A program made the position numbers and the translations under genes. 64,000 nucleotides of DNA, taken from Meloidogyne chitwoodi (Eukaryota; Nematoda; Chromadorea; Rhabditida; Meloidogynidae). The stretch spans positions 1-64,000 of the forward strand of contig JACZZP010000019.1 of the NCBI GenBank assembly GCA_015183035.1. The letters run 5' to 3'. Below, in pieces: positions 25,856-38,681 of the stretch (within the stretch, counting starts at the first letter, position 1; every line of letters begins with the position of its first letter). The notes beneath the pieces were generated by a model. It was given only the letters and a program-made list of their open reading frames with translations. It had not been told where the DNA came from and searched no databases.

Positions 25856-28800
25856 TTAATCATCTTTTATTCTTTCTTGAATTTTTAACTCTTCTGTTGT
25901 TGTGTTAATCGTCTTTACATTATTCACTTTAATAACTGGTGTCTTATCTCTATAAAAATTTACAAGCTGCGTGCCGATCAAATACTAAATGAAATATCTG
26001 TTTCTTACATTTCTTTATAATACATCCTTTCCTATAACTAAACACCCATATTTTTAACCCTTGATCTTTTTTAAATTTAGCGAAAGAATATTTTAAAAAG
26101 GGTCTTATGTTAGAATAAATATTATTCGAACTAGAGCTGATAATTATTTAGATCTTCATAACTTAAATATTTTTAACCTTGTCATTTCTAATCTTCTTCG
26201 CCAACATCTTTAGCTTTTGAAATTGCCATATGACAAAAGTAATGAAGCAAATAGATCCGAGAAAAAATGGATAGGAATAGCGTACCATGATCACTTGACC
26301 TTCACGATCTGCATCTGCTTCCATTAAATTTAAATAATATAATGATTCAGTTCGTTTATTAAAATGTCTCACCAATGAAAAGCAGCATAACTTTACTGAT
26401 AACATATGGAAACGCAATTAAAAATGAAATTGCATTCCCAACTGGAATGACCATATTGACGTATAAATCCTTTAACTGAAAGTTCCAGATTCCATCCGCA
26501 TAAATCTATAAAATTTTTATTAAATTTTTATTCATGTAAAACCTGTTCAAAAGCAGTTTTTAACCACCAATCTGGCCCCATCAAAACCGACGCACAAATA
26601 ATTTTAAAATGAACGATACCCATCGCCCATTCCTTCCATGGGAAAAAAAGTGGGGATTGAAAAATAGCCTAAAAATCAATTTCATTTAAAAAATAAATCA
26701 ATGCCATGTGTGGAATACATACCACTCGAAGTGGACTAATAACTAGCATTTGAAAATAAAAACCAAGCATAAAAGGTATGACAATCAGAAGTGGGACGGC
26801 TGCAGCAAAAACTCGAAAAGCTATCCGGACAGCAGTGTTGAACGCCTAAAATAAAAATATTCTAAAAATATTTTTCAGACAGTCAAATATTTTAATCATA
26901 ATCTAAAATACTAAATCATCAAACTCTTTTCATGTAGTTCCATCCTTTTTGCAACCATTCACGTGTCATAAATACAAGCCGTGATAAGATCCAAATAAAG
27001 TATACTCCAATTGCAATACTGTATAAATCATCTTAATAACATCATATTAGTCCCAATCAAATAAAAATATCTTATAATTAGCATTCTAATAACTCACGAA
27101 TTTTATTAGTTTGACTTGTTAATGTAAACTTTGAAAGTAATATTCGCCCGATAGTAACTAAATATAAAAGATAAAAAACATATTAAAAACAATTGAAACA
27201 GTGGTGTTCCTTGGACTTAATCTAATAAAAAAATAACCGACCCGGGATAAAGAAAGTTGCAACAGCTAACAATATAGCTGTTATTGCAAAACATATAAGT
27301 AGGATCATAATTCTGAGTGGAAACAGATTAGGACGAACATATTCCATTGTTAAAGAAGTATCACGAAAATGCAAAAGTGCGTGGTGCTGTGCACCTAAAT
27401 TGCGCTGCTCCTGAATACGTTGATGAACCTGTTGCTGATCTTCTTGTTCATTTTGTTGTTGATCATCCAGAATTAAATCATTTACGTTAATGTTTTTATC
27501 AGGTGCCTTGTTCAGCATTCTCTTGTCTTGAATATCAGTACCGTCTTCTATTTTAAATGAAGTGTTGCTACATTCTCCAATATTAGGCAAATCAGCTCGT
27601 TGACTAATATCCTCAGAATTTTCTCAAAATTTTTTAAATTAAACGTTTAATAAGGTTAATACTATTTTCGTCCGAAGTTTCAAGGATATCCATTTTATCC
27701 TCGTGATGCGCATCATAATTTTCATTATCATCCTCATCATCCGTGGTGTCATCTTCAATCGCCTCGAGAACTTCTAGAAGCCCAATTTGTTCATTTTGAT
27801 CACCTCGCATAAGACGTTGACGTGCTCGCTGTCTTTGATTCTCTCTCTGATCTGCTTGATTTTTTTCTTTTTCACTAGGTAACAAATAAGAGTCCAATTG
27901 AAGCAATCCACCTATGATTTTACACCAACATCGAACAGCACGTTTCAATAGCGAGAAGGCTTTGGAATACTCAAGAATAGTTGGCATAATTACCTAAAAA
28001 CAGGTCTTTAAAAGCAAAAAACAAATTACCTGCAATAGAACAAGCTCAAAAGAATACTCGACTAGTGGAGTATCCGCTGACCTAAATTGTAGAAAAACTT
28101 TTAAATGTATCAATAACTTAAGTATAGAATAAAAATCTCATATTTTAGCCATGAAAGTTAAAGATTATATATCTGAAACTTGAAAATAGGCCCAAGTCAA
28201 ATTCTAATATAATAAGCCTTTTACCCTGTGAACACATATGGAAGCGTCAATGGATGACCCCACTTAATTAAACGCAATGGCATATAAACAACTATCAGAA
28301 TTATTGAAAAGAAGAGAGTCATTGAAGCTATCAAACGACGAAGATGATGTGTCATTGGTTGTTCAATCATCTCCTTTAAAAAAAAGAAATTATAAATTCA
28401 TTAAATGATTATCCTACTTGAATTGGATTAAAATCTGGATCGTGCAAATTCCGTATGAACCAAAGAACCCCAGGTCGAAGAAGCTCCCGAAGAATTAGAA
28501 TAAATGACGCAGAATAAAAAACATAAACCTTGATAAAAATTGTTAGTGAATGTCAGTAAGAATTTACAATAATGACCGGAATTTTATATAATATCTCTCC
28601 TCGAAATTTTTTGGAGTTAGGTGATTTTTCGAGACTCTAATTTATTCATATTAATTTAAAAGTAACCATGCCAGCTAACCAATGTAGAAACATCGAGCTG
28701 CTGGGATAATGTCGGAAGCTGCGAATACGATCATCAAGTGTAACACCAGTCATTGGCAGCTGCAATTTTATTGTCTTATGGATCCAATTGGTATAAAACT

Positions 28801-31029
28801 TACTGAGCAGATGTCAAGCCACCAACCACAAAGTGTTGGAAAAATTATTAGTTCGGTGATAACCAACAAAAAAACTTTCAACATTAAGCAAATCATGCCA
28901 GCTATTGTGAATATACTAAAAATGATCACAGATCAATTTAAAAGAAATTTCAAGAAATAAAAAATGTTTTTTTTTTATAACAATTGTTTTAATTTTTCAA
29001 AATCCCTTACCTTTTCAACCTTAAGATCTTGGCAATTTGATGTATAATAATTCCATGGAAAAGAATAACAAGCAATCCTATCATCTAAAGCAAATGAAAT
29101 CACATTTTAATGATCAAACTTACAATTGAGACAGGAACTTCAAAATAAATAATTTTTTTGCCATAACCAAGTCCGCATAGAGTAAGAATACTAGCGCCAA
29201 TTTGTGCAGGAAAATACACTGTAAATATTAAAAGGAATTAAATTTAAACATATTTTAAAGAATAATATTAAAAGATAGTGCACAAATCTATTGATAAGGC
29301 ATAATACTTATTTATTGTTAGATAAATTCAAAATTTATAAAGGTTGACTAACATAAGAATCCCATATTTTTAAATTTCCGAAAAGAACAATTTACGCCTA
29401 AATACTCACAAAACACAATGTTGAAGACTGCATTTAACGATATGGTCCAAAATACATGTTCAATAAATGCAAATGAGCCGTCAAGTCCAATAAGCTTTTG
29501 CCATGTCAATTCATCAACAAAGCGTTGCTGTTCAACAAATTCTGCTGCGACTGCAGGAACATCTGCACCATGATTCCCATCATTTTGTTGCTGATTTACA
29601 TGCTGTTCTTGATCATTGCCGCTAATAGGTTGAGCATCTGTTGGAAATCGATTATTTTGGGAATGAGATTCCTCATTAATCAATGCTGGTTGGACAGGCT
29701 GAAAACGCTGTAATGGGAGAGATCTATTTTGAATGGTGTCGCTTGTTCTTAAAGTTTCATCATCAATATAAGTTTTTGAGAAACCATTTGAAGTGGAAGT
29801 AGTTGGGTTATTTAAATCATCAACTAATTTAAAAGTTTAAATGTTAACAAAAGATATGAATTTTAAGCTATAATAAACTACGTATCGTTGAATGCAAGAA
29901 ATGTATTCAATTCTTAGCTAAAAACTCAAATATAAAACCTTCATTTGTAGCCGCTAAATTTGGCTCGTCTTGTTGAGGACGAGCCATAATTGGATCTATC
30001 AATTGTTGATCATCAGGTAGATATAGAACGTTTGCAGGACCTCCAACCTTTAAATAAAATAAATATGATGAAGAATAATTTTAAAATGAATATATTCAAT
30101 GTCCCAGTAAAAATTCTAATTTGTAATGAAAACAACCATTATCTGCTCACGAAGCCACACCAATGATATAAAAGTGCAAAGAAAGAGTGTGACAACAAAA
30201 GAACCTCGAACAATATCCATTGCAATATTCTCAGTAGAGAAAAGAAGAAGGAAACGTGAAGAAAAAAGGGACGATAGAAGCCCAGAAAATACCTTAATAT
30301 TAAAAATTTATTTCAATACAATTGAGCGGAATCTAAACTTAAAAACTCAAGCTATAATAGGTAAAAACCAAAAATTCAACCATAATGCTAAATCTTTACA
30401 AAAAAATTTTTATTTTACTTCTATGATGTAAAGGACTGCGGTTAGATAAATAAAAAATAACCAGTCTATGGGTGCGAGCAGCCATCAGTGGAACTAATCC
30501 TAAAATAAATAAAGTACAATTTTTATGAATATCAAACCTAGCCAACAGGTAAGGACAAGGGCGTAATTAAATCCGAGGCGCATGAACCGAGTAACAATCA
30601 TAAATAATCCTATATGGGAAAATTTTAAGATATTTTTTATAAAGTTTAAAAAAGCCTCGTAGTAAATCTCTTAATGGCAAACGTTCTGGCATATCTTCTC
30701 GATAGAGGGGGCGAAATGAGAACTTGTGATTGCAAAGTTCGCATACATCCTTTTTGCTATACTTAAGCCATTGCAGCAAGCAGTCCTGGTGAATATATTT
30801 AATGCTACCAGTACATAGACAAGGATGATAAAGTGTATCATTCCCGGTCAAACGACAAACTCGACAAATGTCTAAATTTCCACAAATCTACGAAAGCTAA
30901 TGATAAAATAAAACCTTTATTTTCATGACCATCATTATCGTTCGTTACATTCATCATCTTTGTATTGATCTGTTCATTTAATGGTTGTTGTGAATCAACT
31001 ACGTTTTCAATTGTATCTTTGTAATTCAT
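25856..31029 (-). CDS. MARCHF6: MARCHF6/Doa10 ER membrane E3 ubiquitin ligase
   Basis: The first exon starts at 31029 (MNYKDTIENV). The next encodes a RING-CH domain: ICRVC, then HPCLCTGSIKYIHQDCLLQW and CELCNHKFSF, giving the C4HC3 zinc ligand order. Many short exons of transmembrane segments follow, with family signatures in order: FISLVWLREQIM, LRPGVLWFIRNLHDPDFNP, YVRPNLFPLRI, MGPDWWLKT and a final KKIRNDK. Vertebrate MARCHF6 carries matching segments in the same order. The product is a polytopic ER ligase of ER-associated degradation, with targets including sterol-pathway enzymes and mislocalised proteins. Acidic and Gln-rich loops (around 27400-27500 and 27650-27850) look lineage-specific. 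The last exon encodes a charged tail ending RIKDD with stop at 25856-25858. A 452-bp divergent spacer separates it from the aminopeptidase gene. Exon joins within the transmembrane part are approximate. Confidence 0.95.
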
Positions 31030-31208
31030 TAACGAAAATTATTAAGATTATTTTTCAACTAATGTAGTGAATATAAGATTGCTTTTATAATATTCAGTAG
31101 AAAATGATATTACAATGAACTTAACACAACTGATATTCGGCGATTAAATGGAAAACATTGAAAAAATAATGTGATTAATTAGGAGAGATTGCAAGATTGA
31201 GTTAGAAA

Positions 31209-31353
31209 CCTACATGTCCAGACATTTCGTCAATGAAATTACTCGACATTTCGTCCCAACGGCAAAAAATCGTGTGCTAGGGTAAACGAAATGTAGTTTT
31301 TTTCCGCAGAGGCGTAATGTGGTGCAATTTTGTTTGACGAAATGTACAGGTCC
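31209..31353. repeat. Small foldback repeat with ACATTTCGTC motifs
   Basis: ACATTTCGTC occurs forward at 31222 and 31246, and related reverse copies lie near 31286 (ACGAAATGTAG) and 31335 (GACGAAATGTAC). The outer arms pair as CCTACATGTCCAGACATTTC against the reverse complement of GACGAAATGTACAGGTCCC. It lies in the spacer between the divergent MARCHF6 and aminopeptidase genes. It could be a small MITE; no clear target-site duplication was found. Confidence 0.6.
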
Positions 31354-31481
31354 CAAACCGTAAGAGTTTAATTTCAAAAGTTTACAAGAATCTACTCATT
31401 AGAATTTGCTCTACAGCCCCATTTCACAGAAGTAATTTTTATTTACAATGTATTATATGTTTAAAATTTTTGTTACCATAG

Positions 31482-33374
31482 ATGCTTTCGAAATCAATTT
31501 ATAATTTTTTCTCCCGATATTATTCTACGTATTCTCATGGTTCAATTCCAGTTATTGAATATGTGGAGCGGCGCACACGATTGATTAAAACCCTCAGTAA
31601 TGAATTTTTGTTATTACGCTCTTTAATTTTACCTTTAAGAATTTAGTGGATGTTTCTAGTGATTCATATCAAATCTTTGCCTTACTGATTTCTCGCCCAA
31701 AAACTTATAGTGCTCCTGACGTACCGCATGTGTACCGACAATGTTCAAATTTTCGGTATTTCTGCGGCATAGAAGAACCACGTTCACGCATTTTAATAGG
31801 CGCTGCAGAAAGTGGTATTATTTTATTTTTACTTAGTAAATTGTAAGTATTTTTCATGGAGCCTCAAACCAAACACCAAGTACTATGGGATGGTGCCACG
31901 CAAGACTTTGATGGAATTCGCAGAATTTCTGGTGTAGATCAAGTACAATTTAATTCTGAGACTAAAATGTGTTTTCAAAATTAGGTTCTTCCGATTTGTG
32001 AATTTCATAAATACATGTCAAGTGTATTAAAAAATAGAAGTGCACTTGCCATTGACACTGATTGCCTTGTGGACTTAGTTACCTACGAACCTGATCTTAG
32101 ATCCATTCAACAAATGTTACACAATGGCGGTTTAGTCCATCGATCGCTTACTGGAACGATTGATAAACTCCGATGGCGAAAATCTGAACAGGAACAAAAA
32201 TTAATGCGTGAAACTTGCCGGATTGGATCTGAATCACTAAATGCTCTTCTAAGGTTACTTTTTTGTTAATTGGAGATCTAGAATTCTATTTTAGAGAATG
32301 TTCTGGAGAAGTAAATGAGTCAAATGTTGGTTCTTTGTTTTATTTTAACTTAATTTAAATATAAGATTGTTGGTTTTTTGGAACACCAATGTCGATGTAG
32401 GGGTGCAGAATATTTAGCCTATCCACCAGTTGTAGCTGCAGGAAACAACTCTAATACAATCCACTATATTTCTTCTAATAAGGTATGTCTTAATGAGTTT
32501 CTAGTGTATTGTATGGATAAACAATTTTTATTAGCCAATTCGGAGGACTGATTGTGTGCTCGTTGACGCCGGTTGTGATCTTCATGGATATGTGTCTGAT
32601 ATTACACGATGCTTTCCAATATCTGGAAAATTTTCTGCTGTACAGAGAACAATTTATGGTAATATTTAGTTATTTACTATAGATAGTCTTCAGAAAGACT
32701 ATAAGAATTGAAATAATTAAATATAATTTAAATAATATGTTCAACATTATTAGATGTCCTCAATGATATACAGTCTCGACTTCTCCACTATGTAAAGAAT
32801 GTGAGGCCACTCCGATTAAACGAGGTTTTTAGTCTATTTAATATTATGAATCTGAAATGAAGTATTACGGAAAAATTGCAGAAACTTGTTACAATAATAT
32901 ACGTAGGTTATACATTTAGCTTTACAATCATATGGTCGAGTGTATGGCTGATTCTTTGTCTTCAATCGTCTTCTTTCGAAAGGATTTGTCACGAAAGGAA
33001 TTGCTCAAGGTTATTATTAGATCGATTTTTATTAAAATTAAAACTAGGAGTGTGATAAGCTTTGTCCACACCACGTATCTCACTATCTCGGAATGGACGT
33101 TCACGATACTCCTTCAATTCCAAGGAATATAGAGTGCCCTCCAAGAGTGGTTATTACTGTTGAACCCGGCATTTATATTAGACCAGAAAATACTTTCGTT
33201 CGAAACGAGTTCAGAGGTATAAATTTATGAAATTACAATACACATGGATTTTTACATTCAGGGATTGGTTTTCGAATTGAAGACGACGTTATTCTGACAG
33301 AGACAGGTGCAGAGGTCCTTACATCCAATTGCATACGCGATCCAGATGATATTGAATCAATTATGAATTCATAA
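31482..33374 (+). CDS. XPNPEP3: Xaa-Pro aminopeptidase, XPNPEP3/Icp55 type (M24B)
   Basis: The first exon starts [17 protein letters not shown], rich in Ser, Tyr and Arg and lacking acids, suitable as a mitochondrial presequence. An N-terminal aminopeptidase P domain follows ([16 protein letters not shown], close to the FLYLCGFQEPDS pattern). The M24 catalytic domain has the five metal ligands expected: two Asp in [18 protein letters not shown], His in [15 protein letters not shown], Glu in TVEPGIYI and Glu in [16 protein letters not shown]3/Icp55 enzymes trim N-termini of imported mitochondrial proteins at Xaa-Pro or single residues. Exons are separated by very short introns; exon 1 seems to join the AG at about 31646. 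The gene ends in SIMNS with AATAAA-like signals directly after the stop, and converges with GPHR 177 bp away. Confidence 0.93.
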
Positions 33375-33551
33375 ATAAAAAATAATAAACTTTAAATTCC
33401 TAGTTGTATTTCTTTTAATAAAAAATATATAAAAATCTCAAGATTAGGACTAACAGAAATTTCAAAATCATCAGATACAACATTATTTGGAATGTAAATA
33501 AAGAAAAGTGAAAATAAAGTAAAATACGAGGTCAATCCAGAAAGTTAGCTT

Positions 33552-35920
33552 CTATCTAATTGGTGTTCTCTTGTGTGCCAAGTAAAGAAATAATATGCTA
33601 CACAGAGCAGAAAGTAAAAAGATAACATCGAACCATCGATGATAGAAATTGAACTGAAGTTCCCCCAACACTTGTGTTATTATTACTCTATCATTAAAAA
33701 AAATTATTTTCAAATTCAAATAAACCTATATTTAGGAGGCATATTCATACGGATCAATAGTACACTTGATACAAAATACATTCCCTGTAAATTTTATCTA
33801 AATTTAAACGTCAGAAAAATTATTTAGAAACTAGTCCTAGTATATAATCTTACCATCAATTGAGCCAATCCAAGCACCACAAGATTCGAGGATTGTCTAT
33901 TCGATATAGCGTTAAAAAACTTAGCAATTGTAATTAACAATCCACGAATTGATGTGACTGCGATTATACCAATAACAAAAAACGAAATTTGCTGAGACCA
34001 AAATTTGACCTAATTGATTTATTAACTTTTATAATAGCATGTTTAACAATTACATCAATTTGATAGCCCATATAATGAATGAAGATAGCCATCCCCTTTG
34101 TAATTGGATCAACTTTGCCAACACGATCAAAAACAATATTTATCTTCAAGTTTTAATAGACAAAATAAATAATGCTTTAGCTTTGCCAAATTTTTTAATT
34201 TTTCCATAAAAATCTTACCGTGCAAATGACAATTTTCCAGATACAATAGATAGAAAAGAAGTGACCCACAATGTTAAAATATATTCCTTGCCAAGTTTTG
34301 CTATATTCTACACGATTCTATAATAAAAATTAAGCTAAAATTTTCAGTCAAATGGGAGTTATATTACTAAAGTACGAGTAAACTCGATAAATAATCTAAT
34401 TTTTTATTATAAAAAATCATACTTTCGCATTGTGCGCTTCAACCAGTTCCAAAAATAAATGCTTTCCAAACTCCTCTAATGGCAAAATTTCGCTATTTAA
34501 CAATCTTAAACGTTTTAATAAATCAGTTTACATAAATATAACCTTATTTGATTTCGTAAGACTCCAGTTGGTGCAGAGGAGAACGTTCCAAGCACACGTT
34601 TAAAAAGACCAATCGATTCAATATTTGCTTGAAAAATTTTTATTAAAGATTTTAATACTTTTTGTTTTAATATTAATACTTCTGTTGAGCTCCAGCTCTT
34701 TCAACGCCAATTTTCGTTTTTTTTGCAATTGTCATATCGAGATTTTGGCGTAATTTTCTTTCCAGCTGTGCTACGTCTTCTTCTGTAACTGGGCGCTTAA
34801 AAGTTATCATAAAAATTTATTAAAAATTAAGGAAAATTTAACCATGAAAATAGTCATACATGTATAAGGAGCATTTACCGCCCCAAAGCCGGAAAGATTA
34901 GCCATCACTAAATATTTTACATTAATGCTTTACTTCGTTGTTGCTTTTAAAAATTTATTGTGTTAAAAAAGCTTTTTATAAAATTAAATGTCTTAATGAC
35001 AGCTATACGGAAAATATAGATGCACTAAAGTTAATACTGTATTTTTATAAAAATAACCAGTTACTCCAACGACGCCAACTCTGGATATAACTTGTTGGAT
35101 AGAAAAAATCCCATGTTTAGCGCTAAGAATTGGAAAGTTATCACCCAAACGCCAAAATGAATATATTGTGATTAGCCAGCAAATTAGAGTGAGAGGCATA
35201 ACCCATTTAAGTGGAACTAAATTTCTTGAATCTTCAAGTAATTATTAAAAAAATATTTAATACTTCGAATATGGCTTATGCTCAAAAGGTAAAAAACTAA
35301 TTTATTCAAAGTTGAAAATTCCTCACATACTTGAAATCTTAGAGGTTGCCATATTCGAAATATCCATCAAAATCAGATAAGAAACCGAATCTCTGTATTT
35401 TAATGAGCGAGTAATAAAAATATAGAGGCATTAAGCAAATTAGAAGAACCAAGATTATATACAAACAAATACGCCATGTAAAAAGACGTGAACTGTAAAT
35501 AAAATATCCCTTAACATTAAATCATTTTGCTGTGAAGAATATTTGCTTTAGTTACAAATTAACTCATTAAATTTTTTTTCGAACCTATTACTGAGAACAT
35601 TTAGAATTTCAAAGATAACAAGCTCAAACAACGTGCATGAAATAGCAAATGTTATAGAAAAAAATATTTGTACAGCTTTCTGATTCACCTGAAAATTTAA
35701 GTTAAAATCAAAATTAGCTTTATAGGGTTTTTTATTTTTCCCCACTAGCTACTAGCTCATGTAAGGCTTTCCAAGATTTATTCTAACAATTATAACTTAA
35801 TTTACAGCAAATAAAAACCTCATAGTCGCGAAAAAGTTGCTTCATAAAAAACAACCATCCAAGTGCAAAAAATAAAGTTTGAGAACCAAGTACAATTAGA
35901 GCATCACCAACATTTATCAT
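33552..35920 (-). CDS. GPR89: Golgi pH regulator (GPHR/GPR89)
   Basis: The start at 35920 gives [20 protein letters not shown], then [13 protein letters not shown], matching the GPHR N-terminus. Further signatures run in order: [111 protein letters not shown] and a last exon [20 protein letters not shown] ending in RTPIR. The order is that of the multi-pass anion-channel-like protein that supports Golgi acidification; plant relatives are GTG proteins. Introns are short and numerous. The C-terminal exon is separated by a small intron at about 33661-33730. It is divergent from LAMP (472 bp between start codons). Internal exon joins are approximate. Confidence 0.95.
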
Positions 35921-36052
35921 TTCTTTATCATGTACCTATATTTTGTTTACAAAAAAGGTAAGGAAGATCAAAATTAAACAATTAAATATAAAACGTTTTG
36001 ATGAAAAGTTTATGGAAAGTCATTTGACGAAATAGTGGAATCAGGGTACAGC

Positions 36053-36160
36053 CCGACTGGACGCCAGCACAGGCCGACTGGACGCTAATTAGTATTTAAA
36101 CAAATAGAGATAAAGTGGAAACTAGAGACTACTTGTGGGACGGCGTTCAGTCGGGCGTGT
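36053..36160. repeat. Inverted repeat in the GPHR/LAMP divergent spacer
   Basis: GCCCGACTGGACGCC near 36051 pairs with the reverse complement of GGCGTTCAGTCGGGC near 36141 (one mismatch over 15). A second partial copy, CCGACTGGACGCT, follows the left arm, and GCCCGACTAATCGC follows the right. The segment is much richer in G and C than its surroundings. It may be a small transposon remnant or a regulatory palindrome between two divergent promoters. Confidence 0.6.
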
Positions 36161-36392
36161 CCCGTGAAATAATATGCCCGACTAATCGCTGTTATTTCTC
36201 GGCAATTAGTCGCGAGTCGTTTTTGTTTTTATCTCGGCTTTAAGAAATTTTTGCGAACGAGTGATAGATTTGAATAGAATCCCTTGATGAGTATGTGTTT
36301 TAAATAAAAGTTTTGCCACTTGTAGAATGTACTACACCGACGTTTTTATGTTATTTTTAATTATATTTCAGAGTAAAATACATTTATTAAAA

Positions 36393-37611
36393 ATGAAACT
36401 GTTGTTTCTCAATATCATTGCATCTATCTTGCTTTTGCCTGCTTTGAATATTCATCTCTCAGTTCGTAATGAAATAAATAAGAATTTTTGCCTATTGTTC
36501 GAGGCTAATATTACCGGAACATTTCGTTACGAAGACGAGGTAGGATGAAATAGTTTTATGTATGCTACAATAGTTTATTTTAGCGTAACTCCACGATTTC
36601 ACGTGAATTTACTATTCCGGAAAATCCAGGCGAGACAACTCTGGATGATGACGCAAGTACTTGTGGAGAAAAACTGCAAAGCCTGTCTTTCAGTTTCGTA
36701 CCGTTAATGACGCCAATGGTTCCCGAGACTGAAACGAATTATCCATGGTTTCAGTTTACTTCAATAATTATCTTTTGTTAAGGCATATTAAACTGTTTTT
36801 TAACAAATCTGATGACGGGCAGCGCTATCTTTTGCATCAATATTCACTGACCGTTTTTTTCTACAGCAACATGAACTCCACCGAGCAAAGTAACATTATT
36901 TTTTTGCAATTTTGAAAATATAAATACTAGTTCTTGCGTTGGTAAATAACATTTTCAATTGTATGAGATTCTTATTTTTTTAGTTTCCTGAGTTGGATTA
37001 TACATTATAATAAGCTCTTATTAATCATTATTTTTAGACATTACAATTCCACATTTTTATGGCCCACCAACAACTTCCCGAATGGATTGGACTGCAGCGA
37101 TTAATTCTTCGCAAGGACCTACTGGGTAAGTAATTACTAAAACATTTGTTTTTAGTCCAACTTGCAGTTTCTTATGTTCACAAAATGATCTACCACTGAA
37201 TTCTACGGATTCAACTCTTCATTTTAATCATTTGAAGGTTAGCAAACTTTATTACGATATATTTAGGGGACATAATATGCTTATGTACATGTTTGTCTTA
37301 CAAATAGATTGTAGCATTTGCGGACCAGACATCGCCAGCTTTCAACAATTCTCAAAGTATTTTTAATATTATTATAGAATATGTTTAAATTTTTTCGAAA
37401 TTTAGCCTATCAATATTGTGCCGCAGATGCTCGCACTTCAGACCTTGTGCCTGTGAGTTTCTGATTTATTGTTTTACTTAATTTATTCAATTATCTCGTC
37501 CTATTGTAGATAATTGTTGGTGCCTGTCTCGGCGGTTTGGTCATTATTGTGTTGGTAGCTTATTTGATTGGGCGTGTGCGTGCTAAGCGTCAAGGATATA
37601 ACTCTGTTTAA
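36393..37611 (+). CDS. LAMP-family lysosomal membrane glycoprotein
   Basis: The start at 36393 follows an acceptor (TATATTTCAG, ending 36371) suited to spliced-leader addition and opens a signal peptide ([19 protein letters not shown]). The luminal part contains cysteines and N-glycosylation sequons, such as NIT in the first exon. The last exon is a single transmembrane helix ([20 protein letters not shown]), a short basic stretch (GRVRAKRQ) and the terminal GYNSV. GY-x-x-hydrophobic at the very C-terminus is the lysosome sorting signal of LAMP1/LAMP2 and of nematode LMP-1. The product is therefore expected to be a type I lysosomal or gut-granule membrane protein. It is shorter than vertebrate LAMPs and seems to have one luminal domain. 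Exons lie at about 36393-36540, 36584-36750, 37038-37125, 37157-37240, 37307-37450 and 37510-37611. Confidence 0.85.
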
Positions 37612-38413
37612 ATGAAGATAAAAAAGAAAGTGACAAAAATATTTTAAGACAACATCTACACAACGATTTCGTGTATAAACTTTATAAAATGATTTGGCTC
37701 ATAACCAAAAATATTCGATAAATTTTTGAGAAACTTTTTCATGGTGAAAAACGTTATTTTCTCTGAATATATTTATTTCAGAGGTTATGAGCCACATTGT
37801 CCTATGTAGTCATGTTAAAATCCATTTTTAATGATTAATTTAAAACAATGATTAAAACTCGCCATTTCTTTAATTTCTAGATGGCTCATACTGAACCAAA
37901 CTTTCAATTATACATACATACATATATTTGGCAATATTTACAATTTCATTATTTTTTGATATTAAATTATGACTATTTTTTTCTCTTTGTTTTTTCGAAT
38001 TACTTTGTATACGTACATAATATCTAATGTATTTACATATAAGTTGTACATATCATGTAATAATGGAGATTAACCACTTTTTGGGAGTTGATTAAAATTT
38101 TCAAAAAACATGAATGAGGCCACGCTGAACGAGAATACGAAGTACAAAAGTAAGGTGTGAAATTTATCTCGAACTTTCACTAATTTTTTGACTTTTACCA
38201 ATTTTCTTCATCACATAAAAAATCAAATGACTATTTAAGAGCGGTTTATAGATGCTTCATTAAATACAAGAAAACAAAAAACAAGCTATTAGGTAAGAGT
38301 AGGTCAACTTAGCTCGTTCAATTTCGACACCGTTATATTACTAACACAAAACATTCCGGCATTTACTAACAGATGAAGATTTGAGGGCTGCCCATAAAGC
38401 ATTTCCTATATTC
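37612..38413. other. 3' region of LAMP, no gene seen
   Basis: AT-rich 3' flank of the LAMP gene. It contains an ATACATACATACATAT-type microsatellite around 37910 and no open frame with recognisable content. It leads into the repeat block upstream of 14-3-3. Confidence 0.5.
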
Positions 38414-38681
38414 TCCCTTGGAATTCATACTCGCAGACTGAGCTGTTACGTTAAATTTCAAATTCCTCAACGTTTAGCCGTGTTGTTCAATGCGAGATAG
38501 TCCCTATTCTATTTTTGTTGCATGCTCACATTTTCTGAATTTAGGACTGTCCCCGGAATTCATACGAACATCCAGTCACCAACAAAATTAAGGTTTCACA
38601 AGCAATTTTTTTTCTCTTAGAGATGGCCCCTTATTTATTTTATATGCTGATGATTTTTGAGATTGTCCCCGGAATTCATAC
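38414..38681. repeat. Degenerate ~120-bp repeat, three copies of a GTCCCCGGAATTCATAC box
   Basis: GTCCCCGGAATTCATAC is exact at 38549-38565 and 38665-38681. A degenerate copy, CCCTTGGAATTCATAC, lies at 38415-38430. The bases before each box also resemble each other (GAGATAGTCCCTATTCTATT against GAGATGGCCCCTTATTTATT). This looks like a decayed tandem repeat of about 116-134 bp, some 550 bp upstream of the 14-3-3 start. Confidence 0.7.
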
